DNA of 64,000 nucleotides from Lachnospiraceae bacterium (GCA_015056865.1 SVFM01000012.1:1-64000), one strand, 5' to 3'. Shown: positions 1-8,147, counted from the first letter of the stretch. The notes: a model not told the origin generated them from the sequence alone. Translations and numbers: made by a program.

Positions 1-127
1 CCAGTTTTTAGATTATCCGGTATTAACAGACGTGTTACGCCGCCAAAGTATTCATAGGCATGTACATGGCAGTTAATGAACGTATCTGACTTCATGTTAA
101 TACAGATTTCGGCATACACATAGCAAC
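1..127 (-). pseudogene. IS21-family IstA transposase, internal fragment (runs off the window)
   Basis: Reading 126 down to 2 on the minus strand gives an open stretch of about 42 residues beginning CYVYAE and containing HVHAYEYFGGV and IPDNLKT. These are the signatures of the catalytic core of IS21/IS5376-type IstA, including the second Asp of the DDE triad in the PDNLKT motif. The N-terminal side is cut exactly at the left end of the ISL3 element (128), and the C-terminal side leaves the window. Its strand is opposite to that of the IstA piece on the other side of ISL3, so the two are not simply one gene split by an insertion. Family assignment is from motif recognition. Confidence 0.75.
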
Positions 128-151
128 GGCTCTATAATAAATGTTGGGGTG
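128..151 (+). repeat. ISL3 left terminal inverted repeat
   Basis: This is the outer end of the ISL3 element. It shares GGCTCT and GTTGGGGTG, at the same spacing, with the reverse complement of 1550-1573. Confidence 0.85.
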
Positions 152-252
152 TATGATTGAAAAATTATACACTCCGGCATTTTTTGTTTTATAATAAAAG
201 AAAACCTCCAAGTGCCAGTCGACCAAAACTCATCACTCGGAGGTATGCATAA

Positions 253-1430
253 ATGCATAATCATTGTATCAATAAACTTCTAAATATTGAAGGGGTAATT
301 GTAAAAAAGTTGTTCATGCGGATACTTTTGTGAAAATTGATCTGGAAACCACGCAAAAAGAACATGTTTGTCCTGCTTGCGGAGCCCTTACCAAGAGGAT
401 TCATGACTACAGAATGCAGACCATTAAGGACCTTCCCTTTCAGTTAAAGCATTGTTATCTTGTTTTGAAAAAGAGAAGATATGCCTGTTCCTGCGGAAAA
501 CGGTTCTACGAGGACTATGCCTTTTTGCCAAGATATTTTCAGCGGACATCCAGATTAACAGCCTTTATCGCTGCAACTTTGCACGATACTGCTTCTGTTT
601 CATCCATTGCTGAAAGGTGTAATGTATCTGTCTCCACCGTAAATCGTATTCTGGATACCATATCCTTTCATAGACCCACTCTTTCACGCACCATTTCTAT
701 TGATGAATTCAAAGGGAATGCAGGCGGTGAAAAATATCAGTGTATTCTGGTGGATTCGGTCAAACATGCTGTACTTGACATTTTACCTTCACGCTCGCAG
801 AACTTCCTGACCTCTTACTTTCGGGATATCCCCAAAAAGGAGCGTTATAGGATCGAGTTCTTCGTCTGTGACATGTGGCGTCCGTATACAGACTTAGCTA
901 AAACATTCTTTCCAAACGCCACCATTATTATTGATAAATATCACTTTATCAGACAGACTACCTGGGCCATCGAGAACGTGCGGAAAAGGCTGCAGAAAAC
1001 AATGCCGGCAAATCTACGCAAATACTATAAAAGAAGTCGTTCCCTCATACTCACACGTTATGACAAACTCAAGGACGATAACAAAAAAGCTTGTGATCTG
1101 ATGCTTCTTTACAACGACGATCTGCGGCTTGCCCACTATCTCAAAGAATGGTTTTATCGCATCTGTCAAAACCCAAAGTATTCCCAACAGCGGAAAGAAT
1201 TCTTTGATTGGATCTCCACGGCTGAACAATCAAAGCTTCCTGAATTCGAGAAATGTGCTGAAACCTACAGACATTGGAGTAAAGAGATACTGAATGCTTT
1301 CAAATATGCCCATATCACAAATGGACCGACAGAAGGTTTCAACAATAAGATAAAGGTTCTGAAACGTACATCTTATGGTATCAGGAATTTCGAACATCTC
1401 AGAACCCGCATTTTACTTACAACACGTTAG
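253..1430 (+). CDS. ISL3-family transposase, apparently needing a -1 frameshift
   Basis: This is the DDE transposase of the ISL3 element. The main frame (GTG 330 to 1430) has the ISL3 N-terminal zinc-finger-like CPACG and CSCG motifs, a helix-turn-helix near residues 85-110, and the family's catalytic core (DSV, the DMW segment, TNGPTEGFNNKIKVLKR near the C-terminus). The normal N-terminus lies in another frame: ATG 253, 9 nt after GGAGG (239-243), encodes MHNHCINKLLNIEGVIVKK and then hits TGA at 331. At 303-309 the zero frame reads A AAA AAG, a classic -1 slippery heptamer. Slipping there joins directly to VVHADTFVKIDLE and rebuilds a full protein of about 392 residues. The alternative is a one-base deletion that killed the gene. 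Confidence 0.85.
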
Positions 1431-1549
1431 ATACATAACAATCAAAGACTGGCACGAAGGTTTTCTTTGCATGCCTGAAAAAATGATTTTTTAATCCAAA
1501 CATTAAAATGCCCCGAAACATAGTAATGGGGCGGCATCCAAAAGAATAC

Positions 1550-1573
1550 CACCCCAACTCTTGACAAAGAGCC
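1550..1573 (-). repeat. ISL3 right terminal inverted repeat
   Basis: This is the reverse complement partner of 128-151, and it ends in the sequence AAGAGCC at 1573. The IstA reading frame resumes directly after it. Confidence 0.85.
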
Positions 1574-2238
1574 TAATTCGTTATCTGGTTTATTTAGAGG
1601 AAAAGCCTTATCTTCACGAACTGCCGGCTTTACCCTATGAAATCTGCGAGTGGAAGCATGGTGTAAAAGTATATCCTGACTGCCATATCGTATTCCAGAA
1701 AAATCATTATTCTTGTCCTTTCCATTATCGTGGCAGAGAGGTAAGTGTAAAGACCACCGACACACTCCTGGAGATTTATTATAACCATGAGCGCATTGCT
1801 ACCCATCCAAAGTTCCCTGCGTATCGAACAAACGGATGGAGTACTCATAAAGAGGATATGCCCGACGAATACAACCAGCCTGAAATGGATGAAAGCCGTA
1901 TCAAACGATGGTCTGCTTCCATAGGTGAAAATACTGCTGAAGTGATCGATCGCATTTTCCGCAGTGTAAACATAAAAGAACAGGGCTATAACTCAGCCCT
2001 GTCGGTCTTACATCTGGCAAAGACGTATTCCGAAGAGCGTCTGGAAATCGCATGTGAAATCGCCCTCGCCAGTATACGGGTACCCCGTTACCATCATCTT
2101 AAAGCGATTCTTTCCGGTAATCAAGACAAAGTTTATCTTGCCGGAAAAGAAGAAGCCGAAACCCGTCAAAAGAACAGTAACGTCCGTGGATATGTCCGTG
2201 GAGCCGCTTATTATGGAGGTTATGATGATGATAAATGA
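1574..2238 (+). pseudogene. istA: IS21-family IstA transposase, C-terminal fragment
   Basis: An open frame begins at the ISL3 right end and covers about 220 residues of the IstA C-terminal region: YLVYLEEKPYLHELP, PYEICEWKHGVKV, the beta-strand-rich segment with YSCPFHYRGREVSVK, and EQGYNSALSVLHLAKTY. IstA is normally about 500 residues, so the N-terminal HTH and catalytic core are missing here. Roughly 100 residues that should separate this piece from the fragment at 1-127 are absent, and that fragment lies on the other strand. The nominal TTG start of the open frame (1561) falls inside the ISL3 repeat, so it is not a real start. The gene cannot make a working transposase. Confidence 0.85.
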
Positions 2239-2974
2239 TGAAACCCGCCGCAAACTGGAAGAACTCAGTCTGGACGAAATGATACATGCGCTGGAGATCC
2301 AGTCAAGCCAACAGAGCTGCCTTACCCTTTCCTTTGAAGAAAGATTCCAACTCCTGGTTGACTACACATATCAGGAAAAATATACGAACAAGGTAAAACG
2401 CCTTGCAAAAGTGGCAAAGTTCCGCTTCCCACAAGCAAATGTAGATGACATCTACTATACTGACCGGCATCTGGACCGTAATAAAGTCTTAAGCGTTGCC
2501 ACTTGTCAGTTTATAAGTACCTGCACAAACATCATAATTGACGGTTTTACAGGTTCAGGCAAGTCATACTTAAGCTGCGCCATTGGCAAAGCAGCTTGCC
2601 GTCAGGGATATCGGACAAGATACATTCGCATGCCGGATCTGCTGCAGATGCATGATGAAGTGGCGACTACCGTGACCGGAGTATCAAAACTGATCAAAAA
2701 ATTTGAAAGTTATACACTACTGATCCTTGATGAATGGTTAGTAGATGACCTTTCCCGCCAGCAGGAACACTTTCTATTTGAACTGATTGAACGTCGGTAT
2801 ACTGATAAGAGTACCATCTTCTGTACACAGTACCGAATCGAAGACTGGCATGCCCGCTTAGGCGGCGGCATCCATGCGGATGCAATCATAGACCGCATCG
2901 TGAATAATTCAATCAAGATTTATTCCGGTGATCTTAACATGCGCCAGATCAAATCTGTAAGTATGAACGAATAA
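2228..2974 (+). CDS. istB: IS21-family IstB helper ATPase
   Basis: IstB is the AAA+ ATPase that works with IstA in IS21 transposition and target selection. The protein has about 248 residues, close to the usual 250. It contains a Walker A motif (GFTGSGKSYL), a Walker B motif (TLLILDEW) and the TQYRIEDWHARLGGG segment typical of IstB. Three consecutive ATG codons occur at 2222, 2225 and 2228. GGAGG at 2215-2219 gives the best spacing (8 nt) to 2228. The gene overlaps the end of the istA frame, as is normal in IS21 operons. It is intact, but its partner IstA is broken, so it is probably inert unless an intact copy exists elsewhere. Confidence 0.9.
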   Translation: MINDETRRKLEELSLDEMIHALEIQSSQQSCLTLSFEERFQLLVDYTYQEKYTNKVKRLAKVAKFRFPQANVDDIYYTDRHLDRNKVLSVATCQFISTCTNIIIDGFTGSGKSYLSCAIGKAACRQGYRTRYIRMPDLLQMHDEVATTVTGVSKLIKKFESYTLLILDEWLVDDLSRQQEHFLFELIERRYTDKSTIFCTQYRIEDWHARLGGGIHADAIIDRIVNNSIKIYSGDLNMRQIKSVSMNE

Positions 2975-3152
2975 ATAACAACAGTGTTAGGTACCGCTCT
3001 GCGGAGCGGTACTGACCAGCACATTGCTGGTACGGTTACTGCGGATAGGGAGTATCTAAAAATGCGATTCGTGGTACGAATCGAGTGGAATAATCAATAC
3101 ACCGGAAAGCGTGCACTCAATGTCCGTGCAGTGTGCGTTATCTCATCGGTAT
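2975..3152. other. Non-coding stretch with three short perfect hairpins downstream of istB
   Basis: No gene is seen. Three perfect hairpins follow each other: 2991-2999 with 3004-3012 (9 bp, 4-nt loop), 3015-3020 with 3026-3031 (6 bp), and 3065-3072 with 3076-3083 (8 bp, 3-nt loop). The right end of the IS21 element should lie here, but I could not define it. The hairpins could be IS subterminal structure or part of a structured RNA or DNA element. Confidence 0.5.
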
Positions 3153-3410
3153 TTACAGTTGTTTAAGAATCGGCACTTCAATAAATGAAACATCGGTATC
3201 CGGTACAGAGGGAGCCGGCAGTTCTTTATCTCCCTGCAGTCGGTTGTAGATTTCGGTTCTGACTTTACGTTGCCAGTAATAGTATTGATCTTTTGAAATA
3301 TCGTTCTCCAACAGCCATTCTTTGAGAAGCTGACCCTGTGGACGAGTATTGGCAACTTGAACAACTTGCGCCCAATTCCCCAATCTTATATCATATGTGT
3401 ATCTATCCAT
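3153..3410 (-). pseudogene. tnpA: IS66-family accessory protein TnpA, probably 3'-truncated
   Basis: The translation beginning MDRYTYDIRLGNWAQVVQ, followed by RPQGQLLKEWLLENDISKDQYYYWQRK, matches the small IS66 accessory protein TnpA, which precedes tnpB and the transposase tnpC. The ATG at 3410 is preceded by AAGGAGG with 10-nt spacing. The frame stops after about 85 residues at 3153, shorter than the usual length of about 110-120, and no tnpB or tnpC follows. The remainder of the element has been lost, so this is a remnant. Confidence 0.7.
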
Positions 3411-3510
3411 GTTTGTGCAACCTCCTTGAAAAAGTGTTTTGAGTTTTTTACATTTTTTCAAGTTTGCCACAAATTTTATATTTTGAAAAGGCGAGGCATT
3501 TGACGCTTAC
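3153..3510 (-). mobile_element. IS66-family element remnant (left end and tnpA only)
   Basis: Read on the minus strand, 3510 down to 3491 begins GTAAGCG, the conserved IS66 terminal sequence, and runs into a tnpA gene about 80 bp further on. Nothing of tnpB or tnpC is present, so the element is truncated at or near 3153. The left boundary at 3510 is reasonably firm; the truncation point is approximate. Confidence 0.7.
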
Positions 3511-3815
3511 CAAAATTGTGGGATCTATTCAAAGATAACACTTATGCCGATGCATTCTTAAGCCGTATGACGGCTAAGGCATACCGCCTGGAATGCAACG
3601 GCAGGAATATGCGCAAAGCATAAATTTATATGTCAACTGCACCTCATGCAGTTCGAAGCGGAATGGCATGTAGTCCCTTCGGGACTGTTATGCTGTTGGG
3701 GTGGAATATACATGCCGAATTGGCGGTTTCACCGCATGAGAATATTCATGACACTCATTTTTTACAAATCTGTTATTTGTTACTTAACAGGAATGCTCCT
3801 AAGTATCAATTTAAA
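3511..3815. other. Non-coding, hairpin-rich stretch between the IS66 remnant and the RiPP island
   Basis: No gene is supported here. The stretch holds a run of short hairpins: AGCCGT/ACGGCT with an ATG loop near 3560, nested inside a longer imperfect stem formed by TGCCG-GCATTC and GAATGC-CGGCA segments; AACTGCA/TGCAGTT near 3640; AGTCCC/GGGACT with a TTC loop near 3675; and GCGGT/ACCGC with a TTC loop near 3725. The density is unusual. It could be a structured RNA or remnants of mobile-element ends. Confidence 0.45.
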
Positions 3816-4643
3816 TCAAATATGTATTATTTTTTCTTTATCTAGTGCACTATTTACAGTATCACTATCGAAATATCTTTTCAAATTATTCTTAACAGTT
3901 ATATTCCCTCCAGAATTATATGAATATATATATAAATTCTTTTTAACATCTTGTCCTTTATTACAAATGAAAAGCGCATTGTAAACCGCATCAACTAGAT
4001 ATAGATTACTTATTCCTTTTGTTTTTAATACGTCAAAAAATATCTTTGTCACATACTCATAATGTGTACATCCTAAAACAACAAACATTTTATTATAATT
4101 ATCAATAGAAGGAAATAGTTTCAATACCAATTGGTTGATTTTTTCAGGCAGTTCTTTAGAATACAATTCTTCTTCTATTAATCTTGCTAACCCTTTTAAA
4201 GGAATGCATATAATATTCTCTTCGCATATCCCACTTTCCAATAACCGTTTATGATAAAATCTTTCGCTCACTGTTAATTCGCTTGCAAAAATAAGTATTT
4301 TACTTCCTTCTTCGTAATTACTTATAATACATTCACTAGTAATTTCTATTATGTTATATACATTTTTTTTAAATAAAAGGGAAAATGATGTATTAGGATA
4401 TAATCCAGATAACGTATTACATGCAATTATAAGTTCCTCTGGTTCAAATCTTTTCGTAATATTATTCAAATAAAGTTCAAATTGATCAACTTTATCTTGG
4501 ACTGTCATATCATATTTAAATATAGGTAGCCTAACAAAAATAATATTGACAGCTTTACCACTAAACCGTTCTATGTTTTTAAAAACATTATACGCCTGTA
4601 GCAATCCTCCCCACCCCAAATCAATTGCAACTATATTGTACAT
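3816..4643 (-). CDS. Aspartate/glutamate racemase-family protein of the RiPP island
   Basis: This 275-residue protein has the features of the cofactor-independent Asp/Glu racemase (MurI-like) fold: an N-terminal AIDLGWGGLL segment (Asp8), a first catalytic Cys in IIACNTLSG (Cys75), and a second in VVLGCTHYEYV (Cys192). Family members interconvert L- and D-acidic amino acids by a two-base mechanism. Overall similarity to housekeeping MurI is weak beyond these motifs. The start ATG follows GAGGTAG and lies 7 nt after the stop of the upstream NDK-like gene, so the two are co-transcribed. In this setting it may supply or act on a D-residue for the peptide product, which is inference. It is the last gene of the island. 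Confidence 0.75.
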   Translation of the reverse strand: MYNIVAIDLGWGGLLQAYNVFKNIERFSGKAVNIIFVRLPIFKYDMTVQDKVDQFELYLNNITKRFEPEELIIACNTLSGLYPNTSFSLLFKKNVYNIIEITSECIISNYEEGSKILIFASELTVSERFYHKRLLESGICEENIICIPLKGLARLIEEELYSKELPEKINQLVLKLFPSIDNYNKMFVVLGCTHYEYVTKIFFDVLKTKGISNLYLVDAVYNALFICNKGQDVKKNLYIYSYNSGGNITVKNNLKRYFDSDTVNSALDKEKIIHI

Positions 4644-4650
4644 TAAATTT

Positions 4651-5235
4651 CTACCTCATAATAAAATACTTTTCCTCCTCTATTAGCTTTCTGGAAGGAG
4701 ATAAATAAGTAGCTAAATACTTGCATTCTCTTATTAGACTTCTTAAATCCGGGTCTGGCATATGTATATATGTAAATCTTTGAATTTGATAATAGCCTTT
4801 ATCACTTATCTTTTTATCCTCCTTATTATAATCATATTTTATATACAAAGTCTCATCCTTTTTCATAATTCTACCTATCGCATTTACATTAAGAAAATGA
4901 TATATACTTTCCACGTGTGCAACAGAATAAATATATTTTCTTAAATTGTTTTTAATCAACGAATTCCTAAGAAATAAATTATAATTAAATTTGTTAAATA
5001 TTATACATAGTGCTTTATTACCAAATAGACTCAATTCTGAAAAAAGCAAGTTCTCATAATTAAACACTCTCTCTTCACTGTCAAAATAATGAGCGTACAA
5101 TTCTCTACTCAATTGCATCCAGTTTTCTATTAGAAATACATCGCACTTACTTAAATCCAACTTTAAAAATCCTAATATTTCTTTAATGTAAATTATTCCT
5201 TCAGGTTTAATGATTAAAAAATTCCTAATCTTCAC
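4651..5235 (-). CDS. Nucleoside-diphosphate-kinase-like protein (divergent)
   Basis: This protein of about 194 residues is not an obvious family member at first sight. The N-terminus (RNFLIIKPEG, then ELYAHYF) and the later YIHMPDPDLRSLIRECKYL closely track the order of NDP kinase motifs: IKPDG, the LxxxHY helix, and the catalytic-His loop HGSDS followed by an amphipathic helix. His158 would be the phospho-accepting His, though the HGSDS loop reads HMPDP. I place the start at GTG 5235 because GGAGAAGGG precedes it by about 6 nt and the NDK-like fold begins there. The open frame extends upstream to a TTG without a ribosome site, and that extension encodes a possible membrane segment. Function is unknown; a phosphotransfer role is inferred. 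Confidence 0.55.
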   Translation of the reverse strand: MKIRNFLIIKPEGIIYIKEILGFLKLDLSKCDVFLIENWMQLSRELYAHYFDSEERVFNYENLLFSELSLFGNKALCIIFNKFNYNLFLRNSLIKNNLRKYIYSVAHVESIYHFLNVNAIGRIMKKDETLYIKYDYNKEDKKISDKGYYQIQRFTYIHMPDPDLRSLIRECKYLATYLSPSRKLIEEEKYFIMR

Positions 5236-5424
5236 GATTTCCCTTCTCCAAATAAAAACAAACTTATTCTGTTTAGTTTGTATATGTCGTTTTATTTCCT
5301 TATAAGTTACCACCATTGAACAAAAAATATAATAGGTTAAATACAACATAATAATACATATAAAATCGCCACTTAAAAAACTATAGTCTATTTTAACTCT
5401 AATATTTTTTATTAACAAACATTC

Positions 5425-6192
5425 TTATACTTGTTTTTTACAGATAATTTGATAATGATCATTTCCACAAAATCCATAGTTTTTTTCTATCCCTACAATT
5501 CTATATTGCTTATTTATAATTTTCTTTAAATATCCTAAATCAATTGGAGTATAATGAAACTCACCGGCTACTGTTTCCATTTCACCATTCCCCAAAGATA
5601 CCTTATGATATATTTGATTAATAATATATTTGTCCATTTGCCGTCTATAATAAGTATTTTTGATATATAGCCAGTCACCTTTTGACACATATGAAGAATA
5701 ATACGCTTTAATCTTCTTTTGAAACTTTATTCTATTTACAATATCTAAAATCAAGTATCCGTTTGGTTTTAAAATCTTAGAAATGTTGCTAAGCACATTT
5801 TCTAAATCGTTATAACTAGGTAGCCATTCCATGCTATTTCCGTAAACTACATCTTGCATGGGTAATATTCCATTTGCGAGTTCTTGCATATCAACCTTGC
5901 AAAAGTGATTATTAATGCTATTTCGATTTTTTTCTTTTGCCACTTTAATCATGCCATTTGAGAAATCGCTGCCATAAAACTCGCCTTTGCATTCTTTTGA
6001 AAGTCGATAAATGGTTTCACCTGTTGAACATGATATATCTAGAAACAGAGGATGGGGCAGGGCTATTTCACTCAACAGTTGAACTAAATAAGCAACTCTA
6101 TTTTCCGAGCATGGAGTACAAATATTATCATAAAATTCTGATATTTCATCCATAAAAAATTCTATTTCATTTGCTAAATACATTTTTTTCAT
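5425..6192 (-). CDS. Class I SAM-dependent methyltransferase of the RiPP island
   Basis: This 255-residue Rossmann-type methyltransferase carries motif I as LFLDISCSTGETIYRL (residues about 49-64; the usual GCGTG is CSTG here). An acidic FYGSDFS motif II follows, then a post-motif region with ILKPNGYLILDIV. Such enzymes transfer a methyl group from SAM to O, N, S or C acceptors, and the acceptor cannot be read from sequence. It lies downstream of the precursor gene and a hairpin, on the same strand as the rest of the island. The ribosome site before ATG 6192 is weak, suggesting lower expression than the precursor. AT-rich like its neighbours. Confidence 0.8.
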   Translation of the reverse strand: MKKMYLANEIEFFMDEISEFYDNICTPCSENRVAYLVQLLSEIALPHPLFLDISCSTGETIYRLSKECKGEFYGSDFSNGMIKVAKEKNRNSINNHFCKVDMQELANGILPMQDVVYGNSMEWLPSYNDLENVLSNISKILKPNGYLILDIVNRIKFQKKIKAYYSSYVSKGDWLYIKNTYYRRQMDKYIINQIYHKVSLGNGEMETVAGEFHYTPIDLGYLKKIINKQYRIVGIEKNYGFCGNDHYQIICKKQV

Positions 6193-6270
6193 ATCTTTTT
6201 GATTATTGCATAGAAATACTACTCTATACCCTCTTCTTCCTTCTTATTTATATATTTCTTTTTTACAGAT

Positions 6271-6318
6271 ATATAACCATGATGCCAGCATTCATTATAT
6301 TGGACATCATGGTTATAT
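6271..6318 (-). promoter_or_regulatory. Perfect 14-bp hairpin between precursor gene and methyltransferase gene
   Basis: ATATAACCATGATG at 6271-6284 is exactly complementary to 6305-6318, and the stem can be extended by CCA/TGG with one bulge. No run of T follows on the minus strand, so it is not a classic intrinsic terminator. It may be a partial terminator, or a stabilising or processing stem that keeps precursor mRNA in excess over the modifying enzymes, as seen in many peptide operons. Confidence 0.6.
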
Positions 6319-6362
6319 ACTCAGCTTATACAAAATGCAATCGTCCAATAGATCATATGTAA

Positions 6363-6485
6363 TTAACATACGTCGGAACAATAATTGCCGCCTAACTGAT
6401 AAGCCGCCTTTTTGTTGGATTTCTTTTCTAACTTAAGTAACTTTGTACTCTTCGGAAGAATTGCTTTTAAAAATAACTTTATCAT
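6363..6485 (-). CDS. Candidate RiPP precursor peptide (40 residues)
   Basis: This short gene is preceded by AAGGAGGTGAGAGC directly before ATG 6485, the strongest ribosome site in the island. It encodes 40 residues. The first 28 or so are rich in Lys and Leu (begins MIKLFLKAILPKSTK) and look like an amphipathic leader. Then comes AAYQLGGNYCSDVC, ending in Cys. The LGG resembles a leader-core boundary, leaving a seven-residue core NYCSDVC with two Cys, a Ser and a Tyr, suitable for YcaO (Cys/Ser or backbone) and radical SAM chemistry. It lies 68 nt downstream of the ycaO stop and upstream of the methyltransferase, the usual place for a precursor. The GG cleavage site is inference; no matching protease is present nearby. 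Confidence 0.75.
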   Translation of the reverse strand: MIKLFLKAILPKSTKLLKLEKKSNKKAAYQLGGNYCSDVC

Positions 6486-6553
6486 GCTCTCACCTCCTTA
6501 TCTTATACTCAGTAGTGTTTAACGTCCCTCTTCAAGGACAAATTTTATAAAAA

Positions 6554-8143
6554 TCAATAATATATCTTTTCCATTACTTTTTTCCATTCTATGTATTTGC
6601 ACTTTCTATTTAAAAAGCATTCGTTACAATTGGGACAACGCGGAGGTTTGAGATACTTCATCAATTTATCTATCTCTTTTTTAATATTTTTAGTACTTAT
6701 TCCTTCATAATATCTCTGTAAAATACTTTCCTCTCCACTAAGGTATGCAGAAATAATAAACAAATTTTTAAAATCTAAGTCAAAATAATGCGACAATCTA
6801 TAATTATCTGCATTAAAGCAATTTGATGGTTTCTGCAATATCATACATCGAATATCCATCGCACATTCACGATATTCATTGACTGTTTTTTTAATAGACC
6901 ATGGATTGAAATATACTTCTTTCAATTTTTCAAATAATATTCTTCTAGCAAAATCATTATCATTCAGTAAATCCACTTCTGACAAACCTGGAATGTATAC
7001 TCGATACACTTTAAAATGATCTTTTGTATACTCTTTAACGTAAATATTATATTTTTCCTTTTGGCATACTCCTATCAAGTATTGCAAACACTCACTATTT
7101 GTCTTTTTATTAACAAATGGTAATTTATCTTTTAATATCGAGTATGTATTTAGAAAAAATGTCGGTGCTACCATTCCATTATTACTTACATAACACTTCA
7201 TCCAATTAGAATTTACAAAAGAACTTCCATAAAATTCTTCGTATTCCTCATAACAACTATTTAGGGGCTTAAATTTATATTTCAATTGTCTTTTGGATAG
7301 TCCTTGAAAGAGTTCTGTGATACATCTTTGTACAGCAATCTCAAATATCGGATCAGCTCCAACGTTAATTTGATAGTTGCCTTTTTTGTCATATATCACC
7401 AAGCCTACTACCGGAAAAATTCCTAGCGAAAAATCCCTTAATTCATATGTATAACCCCAATTTTTTAACCAACCCAGTTTTTCATCCAATGATTGTCCCA
7501 CATCAATTATCGGCACTGAAAGTTTTTTAGTAATTATTGTTCTATAACAGTAACGTTCCAGCACTTCACATATCCCCTGTACCAACGCCTCTTCTGCACT
7601 ATTCCCAGCACATAATCCGTTAGTATGTGTTACATAATTAATCAAGGTGATTGGCAAATAAATTTTTTGTCCGGATATTAAATCATAAAATGGTGCTTTC
7701 TTCCGAAATTTTTCATCTTCCTTTATAGCATTCCACAAATACTCCCTCTCTTTAATATTTGGAAATAAATAGCCATCTACAATTGTATTGAACTCGCTCC
7801 AAAAAATATAAGAATCACAAATCAACTCATCATCAAAACTAAAATTATCCCGATCTTTATTGAAATAAGACGCTTTCAAAAGAAACCCAGACAAAAATCG
7901 TTCCATAAACTCTGAATATGCACTTGCTATAGCATATCTTAAATTAATACCCTTACCATTAACTCCAACTCCTGGAATATTATATAACTCAAGACGGACT
8001 GAATAAAAGTGTTTTGTTCGCAAAATCTTTACTATTCTTGTTTTAACCTTTCTTTTCTTTAATTCCTCTTTTATTACTTTTATTGTTGAAAGCGGATCCC
8101 TATCCTTTCTTGTAACATTAATATCCTGCAAGTATCTATTCAT
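6554..8143 (-). CDS. YcaO-domain enzyme with a C-terminal four-Cys motif
   Basis: YcaO enzymes use ATP to phosphorylate peptide backbone amides, giving azolines, thioamides or amidines. This 529-residue protein has the GKG...SAYSEFMER segment (residues about 63-82) and the ATP/Mg-binding block TNGLCAGNSAEEALVQGICEVLERY (about 174-198). It has no fused or neighbouring E1-like partner protein. The C-terminus lacks the proline-rich tail of azoline-forming cyclodehydratases; instead it carries Cys503-X2-Cys506-X2-Cys509-X5-Cys515, a possible metal or Fe-S site. The start follows AAAGGAG with 10-nt spacing, and the gene begins 4 nt after the stop of the PEP-synthase-like gene, so the two form one operon. 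Confidence 0.85.
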   Translation of the reverse strand: MNRYLQDINVTRKDRDPLSTIKVIKEELKKRKVKTRIVKILRTKHFYSVRLELYNIPGVGVNGKGINLRYAIASAYSEFMERFLSGFLLKASYFNKDRDNFSFDDELICDSYIFWSEFNTIVDGYLFPNIKEREYLWNAIKEDEKFRKKAPFYDLISGQKIYLPITLINYVTHTNGLCAGNSAEEALVQGICEVLERYCYRTIITKKLSVPIIDVGQSLDEKLGWLKNWGYTYELRDFSLGIFPVVGLVIYDKKGNYQINVGADPIFEIAVQRCITELFQGLSKRQLKYKFKPLNSCYEEYEEFYGSSFVNSNWMKCYVSNNGMVAPTFFLNTYSILKDKLPFVNKKTNSECLQYLIGVCQKEKYNIYVKEYTKDHFKVYRVYIPGLSEVDLLNDNDFARRILFEKLKEVYFNPWSIKKTVNEYRECAMDIRCMILQKPSNCFNADNYRLSHYFDLDFKNLFIISAYLSGEESILQRYYEGISTKNIKKEIDKLMKYLKPPRCPNCNECFLNRKCKYIEWKKVMEKIYY

Positions 8144-8147
8144 AAAA

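Larger units (their letters stand above)
128..1573 (+). mobile_element. ISL3-family insertion sequence
   Basis: The element is bounded by imperfect 24-bp inverted repeats, both starting GGCTCT and both carrying GTTGGGGTG at positions 16-24 (18 of 24 match). It encodes one ISL3-type transposase. ISL3 elements normally leave an 8-bp target duplication, but the flanks ATAGCAAC (120-127) and TAATTCGT (1574-1581) do not match. Together with the opposed IstA fragments on either side, this suggests a rearrangement after insertion, for example recombination between two ISL3 copies. The end positions are well supported; the history is inference. Confidence 0.85.

Noticed and set aside
5236-5418. N-terminal extension of the NDK-like protein with a membrane-like segment
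   Set aside because: It would start at TTG without a ribosome site, whereas GTG 5235 has GGAGAAGGG and begins right at the fold.
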